Shown here in pieces: positions 10,353 through 20,358 of a stretch of DNA of 64,000 nt (position 1 is its first letter; the number at the start of each line of letters is the position of its first letter). The translations under genes were made by a program, and so were the position numbers. Source of the stretch: Arctopsyche grandis (Eukaryota > Arthropoda > Insecta > Trichoptera > Hydropsychidae); contig NC_135356.1 in the NCBI RefSeq assembly GCF_051622035.1, forward strand, positions 16,451,793 to 16,515,792, given 5' to 3'. The notes beneath the pieces are model-generated. The model ran no database searches. It saw only the letters and a list, made by a program, of their open reading frames with translations, and was not told where the DNA came from.

Positions 10353-13300
10353 TTGTGGGTTGAGCGAGCTCGGTGCGGACGTGTGTTTGTGTGTTGTCCC
10401 GATAAGTATGTAGAATTTTGTGTTAAATTGGAGCTAAAGAGGAGGTGCTGGGATGAGTATTTAGCTCTTCTGGCGCCTCGCAAGTTAGTACATATTCAGA
10501 ATCATTACCTATGCTTGATTTCATATATATTTTTTTAAATGGAATTTAAATTTATAATATTTTCATATTTACATAATTACCCACATAATTTCGATCACAT
10601 TTCTTTTGATAATAATTTATTATTAACGTCAATTGATTTATTAATGATAGTATTGATAATGTTTAACGTTGAATTATTTCATATTTAATATTGAGTGTTG
10701 AATGGATTATATTTCAATGTTGAATTATTTCATAATTGATTATCTAATATTGAGTGTGAATTTTATTTAATGTTGATAATTTAATATATTGGATACTTGT
10801 ACTCAACGTTAACGTCATTGTTTGGTACTAATTTCATAAATATTATGATTGTGAATAAAATGTCAATATATGTAAATATATCATAAATGGAAACACACGT
10901 CCGTCCGCACGGAGTAATTACTAAGCTCAGAGCAGAGCTCCATGCAACCGCTCAGGTCCCCAAGTTGCAAATAGGGGAACGACTCTTGTAGTCAACTACC
11001 ATGGCGACATGGTGGTCCTGGACAAGGAGCGCTGAGATAAGAGTGGTGATGAGTGAATCCGTGGTAAGTTTCACTCTATAAAATGTCACACAACACTATG
11101 ACGGTCTCGGGTCAGCGGCGAGTAAGTGCCGCCGCTTAACAAAAGCACAACCCGGTTTTGAAAGGTACCGTAACACCTTTCATAGAGAAGGAAACTCCAT
11201 AAAAAAATTCCCTGGCAGTGGGCAGCAGCTCTGTCAGTACCATCCACGGCGGAAGTATATGCAATATACTAAAACGGCAAAAGATGGAAGATTCAAAGCG
11301 ACGTGGCAGCCACTCAATCGGTTTGAATTCTGCGGAGCAGAAGGTTTGGGGAAAACTACTGTGCTCTCATATCCCTAGTATAACCACCATGAAGAGAAAA
11401 CCTAAAACCACGGCCCCGAGTCTCCGGCGTCCCTTCAATGGGACAGGGGTGCTAAGAATCCCCGGACTCAAAGTGGTGAACATACGAAAAATTGGTACAT
11501 GGAACGTTAGGACCATGTATCAAGCAGGTAAAATTGAAAATCTGCAAATAGAAATGAAAAAAAACCAAATACAGATGCTCGGCATAAGCGAAGCTAGATG
11601 GCCTGGAGCAGGAAAAACGATGCATTGCAATGGATATACGACTTACTACTCGGGATCGCTTGACGGCACTCATAAGAATGGTGTTGCTGTGATTCTGGAA
11701 GACGACATCAGTAAAAGTGTGAGAAACTTTATTCCGTTATCTGAACGAGTCATGATGATACAATTAGCAGGAAAACCTATAAATGTTAACATAATACAAG
11801 TGTATGCCCCCACTTTTGATAAAGAAGAAAATGAGATTGAAGAATTTTATCAACAAATCAAAGAATTGATGACATATACGAAAAAACATGATGTTAACAT
11901 TATAATGGGAGATTTCAACGCCAAAGTTGGAGACGAAGAAACAATGGGTATAGCTGGTCGCTTCGGACTTGGAGAAAGAAATGAGAGAGGAGACAGACTA
12001 GTTCAGTTTTGCCAGGAAGAGCAGTATGTTATCTTGAATACTTTCTTTAAGCTACCTAAAAGAAGATTATACACATGGAAATCCCCAATGGACTGTCCTG
12101 ATAATATTGTGCGAAACCAAATTGACTTTATTTTGATAAACAGTAGATTTAAAAATAGTATAAAATCGGTGAAAACCTACCCTGGTGCAGACGTGGCATC
12201 CGATCATAATCTACTTTGTGGGAAATTGAAGATAAGACTGAAAAAGATTTTAAGAGCATCAAAACCTAAACCAAGATTGGATTTAGAGCTGCTTAAAAAT
12301 CTTACGATCCACGAACAATTTACAAAAGATCTCAATAAAAATTTTAAACAAAAATGTATTGAAGAAAATAGTAATGTAAACTTAAAGTGGGAAGGTATGA
12401 AATCAGCAATGACCCAATCTGGGAAAAAGTTTCTTGAAACAAATCAAATAATTAATAAAAAACAACCTTGGATGACGGATGAAATTATACATTTAATGGA
12501 AGAACGTAGAAAACACAAACATAATAATCCAACACAATATAAAAATATTCACCGCCAAATACAAAGGAAAATTAAAGAAATCAAAGAAAAATGGATGGAA
12601 AATAAATGTAACGAAATTGAAAAATTACAAGAAAAACACGACGAATTTAACGTACATAAAAAACTAAAAGAAGCAACAGGATCATTCAGAAAAAAAGATT
12701 TCATACTCCTTAGGAATAAAGATGGAAAAATCATTTTAAATATGGATGAGAAGAAATCAGAATGGACCGAGTACACAAAATTGCTCTTTAAAGACAATAG
12801 AGAAACCGGAGGGCATATTGAAGATCCAGAAACGGGACCATATATATTGAAATCCGAAGTGGAACATGCTATAAAACTAGCAAAGAGTCGGAAAGCTACT
12901 GGACCGGATCTGATTCCTGCCGAATTTCTCAAGTTATTGGACGACGATAACATAGAAAATCTAACAAAACTCTATAATAAAATATATTTATCAGGCGAAG
13001 TACCTAGCGATTGGTTACAATCCATATTTATCCCGTTGCCCAAAAAGAGTAACGCGAGGACGTGTAGCGACTTCAGAATAATTAGCCTAATGAGTCACAC
13101 ATTGAAGATCCTACTAAAGATAATACAGGGCAGAATTTACTCACGGTGTGAAGAGGCGATTAGCAGAGAGCAGTTTGGGTTCAGACAAGGCTTGGGTACC
13201 CGAGAGGCCCTTTTCTGTATGAAAACACTACTCCAAAGATGCAGAGAAGTCCGTAAACCTGTGTACATCTGCTTTATAGACTTTGAAAAGGCCTTTGACC

Positions 13301-14374
13301 GTGTCCAACACGCTCGCCTGATGGAAACATTAAAAAATATTGGCCTGGATGACAGAGATGTCAGATTGCTACGAAATATTTATTGGAATCAGACTGCAGT
13401 AGTACGTGTCGATGATCAATTCACTGATGAGATTCCTATAGAACGGGGCGTCAGGCAAGGATGCATCCTATCACCTACTCTTTTTAACACCTACACCGAA
13501 TCCATCTTCCACGATGCTCTCCAAGAGGCGGAGGGCATCAAGGTGGGCGGCGAGACGATCACCAATATAAGATATGCTGATGACACGGCACTAGTCGCTG
13601 AAAATTTAGCAGACCTGCAAAGATCTCTAGACCGTGTACATCAAGAAAGCAATCGAAGAGGTCTGCGCATAAATCTAAAGAAAACAAAATTTATGATAGT
13701 AGATAGAATGCAAACAGACACCGGGAATCTAACCTTGGATGGAGAGGTGATAGAAAGAGTAAAAAGATTCAAATACCTGGGTACCTGGCTGAATGAAGAG
13801 ATGGACCCAGATGAAGATCTAAAAATCCGCATCGAGATGGCTAGAACAGCATTTGTAAAAATGAAGGCGGCCCTTACAAACAAGCATCTCAATCTTCATA
13901 CGCGGTTGAGATTCGCGAAGAGCTACGTCTGGACAGTATTACTACACGGATGTGAGACGTGGACTCTGAAAACCAAGATGATCAGCCGCATTGAAGCTTT
14001 TGAGATGTGGGTCTATAGGCGTATGCTGAAGATTCCGTGGACCAAAAAGATATCAAACGAAGCTGTCCTCGGCATGATGGGGAGAGGCAGGGAACTTGTT
14101 TCTGTCATCAAGCGGAGAAAGATGGAGTACCTCGGACACATGATACGGGGTCCAAAATACGAATTTCTCCGTTTGATAACCATGGGGAAAATAGAAGGAA
14201 AAAAATGGATTGGCAGGAAAAAGTTATCTTGGCTTCGAAACATGCGCATGTGGACCGATATGAGCGCCGAAGAGCTGTTCCGAGCCGCTGAAGACCGATG
14301 CGGATATATTCAAATAATTGACGAGGTGGTCGCCAACGTCCGGATGCGGACAAGGCATTAACAAGAAGAAGAAG
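10353..14374 (+). mobile_element. RTE-type non-LTR retrotransposon, apparently full length
   Basis: The empty site in the paralogous block (ATCACTGTAAGCTTGGCTGT at 23271-23290) gives the borders: new sequence begins after CTGTAAG at 10352 and the flank resumes at CTTGGC (14375). The 3' end, directly after the stop codon, is an (AAG)n run, and RTE elements characteristically have a very short 3' UTR ending in simple repeats. The 5' leader before the first in-frame ATG is about 930 bp and includes an AT-rich stretch with repeated TTGAATTATTTCATA; part of it may be a separate insertion. Confidence 0.8.
11284..14361 (+). CDS. Endonuclease-reverse transcriptase of RTE-type element
   Basis: An intact frame of 1,025 residues from the ATG at 11284. 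The upstream GTG at 11218 is not a eukaryotic start, and a stop lies in frame at 11200-11202. The N-terminal APE-type endonuclease has IGTWNVRTM, the MGDFNAKVG motif and ASDHNLLCG near its end. It nicks target DNA. The reverse transcriptase has SRKATGPDLIPAEFL, FGFRQGLGTREALF, the CFIDFEKAFDRV catalytic block, GVRQGCILSPTLFN and the active-site YADD at 13573-13584. It primes cDNA synthesis at the nick. The C-terminal region (RRMLKIPW, then EYLGHMIRGPKYEFLRLI) is typical of RTE-like proteins often annotated as endonuclease-reverse transcriptases in insects. One departure is FRIISLM where DYRPISL-type sequence is usual. No stop or frameshift is present, so the copy may be young. RTE clade assignment is from recall. 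Confidence 0.85.
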   Translation: MEDSKRRGSHSIGLNSAEQKVWGKLLCSHIPSITTMKRKPKTTAPSLRRPFNGTGVLRIPGLKVVNIRKIGTWNVRTMYQAGKIENLQIEMKKNQIQMLGISEARWPGAGKTMHCNGYTTYYSGSLDGTHKNGVAVILEDDISKSVRNFIPLSERVMMIQLAGKPINVNIIQVYAPTFDKEENEIEEFYQQIKELMTYTKKHDVNIIMGDFNAKVGDEETMGIAGRFGLGERNERGDRLVQFCQEEQYVILNTFFKLPKRRLYTWKSPMDCPDNIVRNQIDFILINSRFKNSIKSVKTYPGADVASDHNLLCGKLKIRLKKILRASKPKPRLDLELLKNLTIHEQFTKDLNKNFKQKCIEENSNVNLKWEGMKSAMTQSGKKFLETNQIINKKQPWMTDEIIHLMEERRKHKHNNPTQYKNIHRQIQRKIKEIKEKWMENKCNEIEKLQEKHDEFNVHKKLKEATGSFRKKDFILLRNKDGKIILNMDEKKSEWTEYTKLLFKDNRETGGHIEDPETGPYILKSEVEHAIKLAKSRKATGPDLIPAEFLKLLDDDNIENLTKLYNKIYLSGEVPSDWLQSIFIPLPKKSNARTCSDFRIISLMSHTLKILLKIIQGRIYSRCEEAISREQFGFRQGLGTREALFCMKTLLQRCREVRKPVYICFIDFEKAFDRVQHARLMETLKNIGLDDRDVRLLRNIYWNQTAVVRVDDQFTDEIPIERGVRQGCILSPTLFNTYTESIFHDALQEAEGIKVGGETITNIRYADDTALVAENLADLQRSLDRVHQESNRRGLRINLKKTKFMIVDRMQTDTGNLTLDGEVIERVKRFKYLGTWLNEEMDPDEDLKIRIEMARTAFVKMKAALTNKHLNLHTRLRFAKSYVWTVLLHGCETWTLKTKMISRIEAFEMWVYRRMLKIPWTKKISNEAVLGMMGRGRELVSVIKRRKMEYLGHMIRGPKYEFLRLITMGKIEGKKWIGRKKLSWLRNMRMWTDMSAEELFRAAEDRCGYIQIIDEVVANVRMRTRH

Positions 14375-14907
14375 CTTGGCTGTCCATAACATGACGTTGA
14401 CAATTACTTTTATCGTCTAAAAAATATAAATTTCCATTAATATAAAATACTAGCTGTACTACCCGGCTTCGCTCAGTGTTTATAATATAAAAATTTTTTG
14501 CCTTCTAGGGCTTCGCCCTCGGCGCCCCCCTGAGCCTTTGCCTTCTAGGGCTTCGCCCCTCCACGCCCCCATGAGCAATTGCCGTTTAGGGCTTCGCCCC
14601 CCTTAGATGATGCCTTTTAGGGCTTCGCCCCTCCGCGCCCCCATGTTTAAATGCCGTCTAGGGCTTCGCCCCCATGATCAGTTGCCTTTTAGGGCTTCGC
14701 CCCCATGATCAGTTGCCTTTTAGGGCTTCGCCCCTCCACGCTCCCATGATTAAATGCCGTCTAGGGCTTCGCCCCCCTTAGTTAATGCCTTTTAGGGCTT
14801 CGCCCCTCCGCGCCCCCAAGTTTAATTGCCGTTTAGGGCTTCAATTAATCTTGATTTTTTTTTTACAGATTACACGTTGCAGTTCCTTATAGGACACTTT
14901 ATTGTAT
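14375..14907. repeat. Block X, copy 1, second segment
   Basis: Continuation of block X after the RTE insertion. It matches 23283-23915 except that the latter carries an additional A-rich stretch (about 23399-23530). It begins with a CTAGCTGTACTACCCGGCTT string and includes the hairpin array. Confidence 0.75.
14499..14841 (+). repeat. Hairpin minisatellite array (10 units)
   Basis: Ten tandem units start TGCC(T/G)T and contain AGGGCTTCGCCC, a 4-5 bp stem (AGGGC/GCCCT) with a TTC loop. Units alternate roughly 41 bp (with CTCCRCGCCCCCATG) and 31 bp (with CCCCTTAG or CCCATGATC), giving a 72-bp higher-order period. The last unit is truncated into TTCAATTAATC. The paralogous array at 23538-23850 has nine units; the extra one here is a duplicated 31-bp unit. 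Confidence 0.9.
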
Positions 14908-15271
14908 TGTTGCGTAGGGGTGGGTGGAGGATCCAAGTAAAAGGCCAACAGTCGTTTCACAGCATTTATTGATGATTCAGGAGATACACGTATTGCCAGT
15001 GTTCAGTCCAGAATGACATGATATCGCCTACGTACCGCCTTATAAAGGGTAGATCTCTCAGGGCGCCTAATCTGTTTACCTGTTGTATAGTCACGTATTC
15101 GGATATGTATTTCCACGACATTGGGTCTTCCCGTACCGATTCTGAGAAATAACTAATAACGGTCATTGTTTAGCCTAAATGCACTTAGAGTCTAGATATA
15201 ATCTTTGGAAGTAAGTGCATGTACCTAGTTAATCCGATAACAGATATCCGTTGGTCTAAGTGCAATTCGCT
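14908..15271 (-). mobile_element. 364-bp LTR-like insertion in block X
   Basis: Absent from the paralogue, where TTGTATCATAATTT is continuous (near 23912). It begins TGTTGCGTAGGGG and is related to 5569-5760. On the minus strand it would end CGCAACA, and a TGCACTTAG is available near its other end, so a gypsy-type solo LTR is plausible. No clear target duplication was found. The 66-residue minus-strand frame inside it has no recognisable product. Confidence 0.45.
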
Positions 15272-15675
15272 CATAATTTAACTTTAACATGAAATGTATC
15301 TTATGGAGCGGTTCAAATACATAAAAAAAAAAAAAAAATACCTGTGAGAACATCGACAATATTGGCTACTATATTATAATTGTATGATACATGTACTTTC
15401 AAATAAATTTTAAAATATATACCTAAATCTAAATTACAGGGACAAAATTAAAAATAAAAACCTTTTATGCACAGTAAATACAATGATTTATTATGTTTTC
15501 AACACATTATACATAAACATATTCTTGAATACATATTTATTTATTTTATTCTAAACAGACCATTGTGGCATAACAGGAATTCCTAAAGAGCCACAATGGT
15601 CAAAAAATATAACCAAAAAAAAACAAAATAACAATTAAACATAAATTAATACATAACGAAAATAATATACTCATC
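15272..15675. other. End of block X segment and AT-rich sequence with a hairpin
   Basis: 15272-15373 continues block X (matches 23916-24016). The rest is AT-rich without a gene. A perfect 11-bp inverted repeat, ACCATTGTGGC at 15559-15569 and GCCACAATGGT at 15590-15600, encloses 20 bases. It resembles a 3'-end stem-loop of a retroelement, but no coding element is attached. Confidence 0.6.
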
Positions 15676-15856
15676 AATTACATGAAATATAAAAAAAATG
15701 CCGTTCAACAACATTCAGTGAATCATTGGGATACTCCTCGGTGCCTCCACATACATACACTAATCCGTCAAAAACTGCAGCCGTCGAGCCTGATCGCTTA
15801 TATTTCATCGGGAGCAATTCAGTTCGTAGCTTTGAGATAAGATCCATGCACCAGAC
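15676..15856 (-). pseudogene. Kelch-repeat exon fragment
   Basis: The minus strand reads VWCMDLISKLRTELLPMKYK, then RSGSTAAVFDGLVYVCGG, TEEYPNDSLNVVERHF. This is a full kelch blade signature (RSG...VxDGxIYVxGG...SLNxVER) as in KLHL-type substrate adaptors of Cullin-3 ligases. A splice-acceptor-like ATATAG precedes the frame at 15857. Downstream, the frame loses similarity after VERHF and stops near 15676. No BTB, BACK or further kelch blades were found. It is either one exon of a host gene or a captured fragment; it lies inside a 4.5-kb block missing from the paralogous block X. Confidence 0.6.
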
Positions 15857-16334
15857 CTATATTTTCATGTTTCGTACATATATAAAACATTGCTAATTGT
15901 TGAATATGAGTAAATTGAGTAATTGTTGAATATGAGAAGTGAAAAATATGGAATAGTACAAGTGATATTGTTTTGAGTTGCTGACTATCACCGATTTAAT
16001 TACCAATGTAATGATAAGTAAGTAATATGCATGTACAATAGAACCACGATTATCCGTTATCAACACATTATACATAAACATATTCTTGAATACATATTAT
16101 TTGGTTTGATTTTTAAATGCTTTTTATTATTACGAAATTATGTTCACAATACATCTTATATGTACATATTTTAATAGCTACTGATCTACTGATCATTTTC
16201 TATTTTACAATTTTATTTTATTTGGTTAGTAATCATAGTATTATATTATTCTAATGTTAATGCACAGCATAATAGGAGAAAGAGCTCAAAAGCCTATTTA
16301 CAATTGAATATATATTATAATATATAGATGACAT

Positions 16335-17430
16335 TGTGGCGGCTCGCTTATACGACATGGTCGAGTTTGGTTGCCTTCCTGCGAGTGGGGACCAACCCGG
16401 CTGGGTTCGGAGAGCTACTACTCACTCTGTCTTCAGCTGTCATATAATAAACACGTGCATTAACATGCCAGTCGTCTCATTCGTTCATCCTCCATACTGG
16501 TGACCCCCGACATCGAGCCACGCAGCCTCGATCAATTTCAACATGCCGCTCATCCCTGCCTCGCCGAGCCAGGCTACCCGCTACCAGCTACCCGCCGCGC
16601 CCCCATCGCCATCAACACGCGTCGCGGCCCGCGGGTGACAATAAACGAGCAGACACGGCTACCTACCTACCTACCTACCTACCGACGTCCAGCCACAACG
16701 TCGACGACAGGTGCTCTTAAAAAATGGGGGAGCGAATGAGACGACGATCTTGACAGCTGGATGTGGAGTCATGCGCGATCCACTACACATAGAACGGTCA
16801 TCCAGCACCACAAGACATACACCACCTCAGCACCATCATCATCATCATCATCATCAAGGCCCCGTCCGTCCCCACGAGCGTCGTCACGCCGAGACGGGCG
16901 GTAGCGCTACAACACCTCCACGAGCCACAACGACTCACAGTCCAGCTCGGAGTATCATCAACCACATCGATGCCCCTGCCGCCCCCGCCGCCCCACCAAC
17001 CGACATCAGCCTCGGAAGAGCGCCGCCGCCGCAGCATCGCATCGCGCGACCATCGGACCACCCACCGTCCTGCTCGCGACGTCACCGCCCTCGAATCTAC
17101 CGACCATTCAGGGCGGTACACCTATGTACACAGCGGATGACCCACGTCAACATTTTTTTTTTCTCCCCACGTAATAATTTTTTCTCTTTGTGTAACAACA
17201 ATTTTTTTTTTCTTTTGTAAAATTTGTTTCTTTGTAATTTTGGTATCGCTGATGCTGGGGGGGGAGTGATGTGGCGGCTCGCTTATACGACATGGTCGAG
17301 TTTGGTTGCCTTCCTGCGAGTGGGGACCAACCCGGCTGGGTTCGGAGAGCTACTACTCACTCTGTCTTCAGCTGTCATATAATAAACACGTGCATTAACA
17401 TGCCAGTCGTCTCATTCGTTCATCCTCCAT
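16335..17430 (+). mobile_element. TRIM-like miniature LTR element
   Basis: Two identical 160-bp direct repeats (16335-16494 and 17270-17429) begin TGTGGCGGCTCGC and end CATCCTCCA. Each contains AATAAA. The primer-binding site TGGTGACCCCCGAC starts at 16498, and a polypurine tract (CTGGGGGGGGGAGTGA) lies at 17255-17269. The internal 770 bp codes no reverse transcriptase or integrase; it is GC-rich with (CCTA)n, (CAT)n and P/R/T/H-rich frames. It is therefore non-autonomous and must be moved by a related element's proteins. The right flank (beyond the nested BEL LTR) is AACAT and the left flank is GACAT, suggesting a 4-bp ACAT duplication. Confidence 0.75.
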
Positions 17431-18094
17431 TGTTCCGACCAAGTCTTCATGGTCAGCTTTCGTGGCGTTACGACCAAAGGAGCCGTTTTGGAGGGAGATC
17501 GGCGCCGAGCGCGCGTACCCGCGCCCTATTCGTTTTCCGCGTCGGTCGAGTGAACATCTCTGTTCGCTACCGAGTTGGTTCCCACCACCGAGTCCCGATC
17601 AGCTCAGCCTTGATCGGCAGACGATACTGGAAGTACAGCTTCAGTATACGTCCGGTGAGAAGTGAGGAATTCCTGGTCTCTCTTCGTCGAAGTCAGATCA
17701 CGGAGCCACGTGGTTGAGTGAGGTTACCATAACCTCTTGAACACGTGCGCGCTAATTTCAAGTCGGACTCCCCCCCCCCCCTTTTTCTGTCCCCCCTGCT
17801 TGATCTCTGTATATACATATATATATAAAATACAGTCACCATACAAACAGAATTATAACCTGTTTTCATTACTATTCAATTTCCCGCCTTTGTCCCGTAT
17901 CACCCTCACTTACGCACACTGTACGAGAGAGAGAGAGATATACATCGAGCCGAGCCGACAGCAGCAGAGACCAGACCGCAGACGACGACCTGTGGATCCC
18001 TTGGAGGAAACCAGCCCCGCCCACGCTTACCACGAGCTTCTACGAAACCGACTTCCGGGGTGCTCTCGAGTTGAACATCCCTGGAGTCTGTACA
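17431..18094 (+). mobile_element. BEL solo LTR nested in the TRIM-like element
   Basis: 664 bp, TGTTCCGACC...TGTACA, the same family as the LTRs of the BEL element but in plus orientation. It is flanked by TCCAT at 17426-17430 and 18095-18099, a 5-bp target duplication. It sits within the last bases of the TRIM 3' LTR and so is younger than it. The solo state implies LTR-LTR recombination of a full element. Confidence 0.85.
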
Positions 18095-18112
18095 TCCATA
18101 ACATATAGAAAA

Positions 18113-18593
18113 TGTTTTACAATGTAACAAAGATAAACAAATAATGTTACCGACGACGTAACAAGTTCATTATAAAATGACGAATTCACTTTTAGATACC
18201 GTCCATATTAAAGATGAAGCCGATGGCATAATCATCGCTCTTGTACAAAACATGCAGAATGACTCTCCGGCAACGTCCCATTGGCTCCGAAGCTGAGAAA
18301 ACAAAACGACCTTCTTTTTTACATATAATTACTATTGTAACAAGTGAACATAAATAAAGGATCCTCTTACTAACACAATCAGTGTTTTCGTAGACCTCCC
18401 GGCGGTACATTTACCGCGGTGAATTAAGATTAAATTTTGATTTGACATTCGAACTGTCAAAGTGAAATGAACGCAAAAGCGATTGCCAGCCTTCTCGGAT
18501 GCGAGCGATGCTAACGTCAGATGGGCTGACAGATACCCGCGAGCTCCTCGCGAAGACCACAAACAACGGCCACGAGGGCCTTTGGCTCGAACA
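18113..18593 (-). repeat. Possible degenerate LTR
   Basis: On the minus strand it starts TGTTCGAGCC and ends GTAAAACA, with a start resembling the gypsy LTR at 29258 (TGTCCGAGCC). No target duplication and no partner copy in the unit were found. A plus-strand 39-codon frame (18177-18296) and a 179-codon minus frame (18411-18950) overlap it without recognisable content. Confidence 0.3.
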
Positions 18594-19870
18594 TATGTCT
18601 AGTCGATAATAATAAAAATTTCGTAAATAAAAAGTATTTGAGAATATTTTTGTTTGTGTGACCAATTTAAAATTTTTGGGTGTGACCAGTTTTCTCGTGA
18701 CCAGTTTTAGCGTGTGACTAGTTTTCTCGTGACCAGTTTTAGCGTGACGGATGATCACGAGTGACCGATCTAGAGCGACCAGTTGTCCTGTGACAGGTTC
18801 ACATTTGACTAGTAGTCCCTTTACCCTATATATCACAAGGTAAGATTTTTGCACTACTCGCATGCGCTGATTTATACAAATGCTGATAAAATTAAAGAGC
18901 GGCCGACGGACGGTCGAACTCCTAGGCGTGACCCTGATTAGAGGCCACAATTTTGATTTGGAAGATCACAGCCTCCGAAAGTAATTAAAGGTTGACGCAA
19001 TCAATACTCCGAGACGATTCACTGTAAATTCGCCTAATGCAATTCGCCGAATTCGAGTATACTTACTAAGCGAGTAGGTTGAATATCAAGATATTTACCT
19101 AACCTCAGTATGTCGAAACACAAATTGGTCGAATGAAGGCTATTTATGTGGCTCCAAATTTTTAAACTCTTTCCAATGTTAAATTTTATTTATCGCTGTG
19201 TGAATGAGCTGATAAGCATTAAATTTTGTGCGAAACAATTAGACATGTCACAGGCTACAGTTATCGATTGAAATCATTGTTTACTTAGGGTCTGTGTGGT
19301 GTCGCTAATAGAACAAGCAAATACCATGATCGGTGGAGAAGAGATGGCCATTGAAATTAGCAAACGTCAAAACATTGAATTTATATACGTACCAAATTTT
19401 TTGTAAAAAACTTCTATAGCTTCACACAAGAGTATTTTTATTACATGACTTGATACAAAAGTCAATTTTCTTTAACGTTAGTTGTTTTACATATTGATTA
19501 TTCATATATTGAAAAGAATTTACGACAGTTATACATATGTACATACATATATGTGTTCTGTGTTGTCTGTAATAAGTTGACCATCTGTAACACCACCCAT
19601 GAGTTTTTATTACATGAAAATGTTTATTATAAATTGGTTTATTTCTGTAACTTGATTAATAAATTATTTATTATTTATTGTATTGCTTGTTTCTTGTCTT
19701 GTTATTATTGTTTATATTTCATTGTGTTTTGCAATCTACAATACATATGTAGTATAAATTACTAACTGATTTATATTTGTTATGTATTCATCATAATTTA
19801 TATTTATTACGTGCATATATTTAAAATTATTAATTATTTATTATGGAAATTGTATCAATCGTGGAAATTG
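18594..19870. other. No gene recognised
   Basis: A short tandem array of GTGACCAGTTTT(C/A)... units lies at about 18658-18745. The rest is unique-looking AT-rich sequence with scattered short frames and nothing I can assign. Confidence 0.5.
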
Positions 19871-20358
19871 TACTAGTCTGTCTATTATACATGCGTTTTC
19901 TTTGTCACCTTCTTTTAATATTGATGATTGGAAAGCCAATTTTAATATATGTACAATAAAAAAAATCTGTACATCTTTTTTGATTCCTTTTTATTTTATT
20001 CCGTTTTATTACTTAATTTTATCATACATAATATTGTAAATATGTACAATGGTTGCTATATAATATAGTATAGTATATATATAGCAAAAGGTAATACAAA
20101 CCTACAAAAGCAATATATGTTTTTTCAATGTTCACTCGCCATTAGGTGGGAAATCCTTTTTAAATCTTCTGTCGGAAGCAATATGGTGTATATAGCAATA
20201 TAGTTTAAGGGCTATTTGCAAAGACATGTTATAACATTTATCTGTCTATGTTACTACGCCATCTGTTGATATCGCGTCGAAAAAGATAGATTTTCGGTAA
20301 AAGCGTCATTAGTGGAATAGCATTAGGTGTATTGCATTCGACCAATTTACCTGCTCCC
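19871..20358. repeat. Block X, copy 1, last segment
   Basis: Matches 24037-24504 from TAGTCTGTCTATTATACATG through CATTCGACCAATTTAC with a few substitutions. The preceding 4.5 kb (about 15374-19870) is absent from the paralogue. Confidence 0.75.

Noticed and set aside
11218..11283. GTG start of the RTE protein
   Set aside because: Not a eukaryotic initiation codon; an in-frame stop lies 16 bases upstream and the first ATG is at 11284.
12549..12953. Antisense frames under the RTE coding region (also 13641-13892, 14013-14249)
   Set aside because: Shadows of the sense frame with hydrophobic, serine-rich composition and no independent support.
14499..14841. CRISPR-like array
   Set aside because: Units follow each other without unique spacers, the unit itself is the repeat, and the organism is eukaryotic.
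16711..17220. 169-codon plus-strand frame (and the 107-codon minus frame 16798-17121)
   Set aside because: Low-complexity H/P/R/T-rich translation of the microsatellite-containing interior of the TRIM-like element; no domain and no start context.
18411..18950. 179-codon minus-strand frame
   Set aside because: Driven by short GTGACCAGTTTT repeats and a possible degenerate LTR; no recognisable domain.
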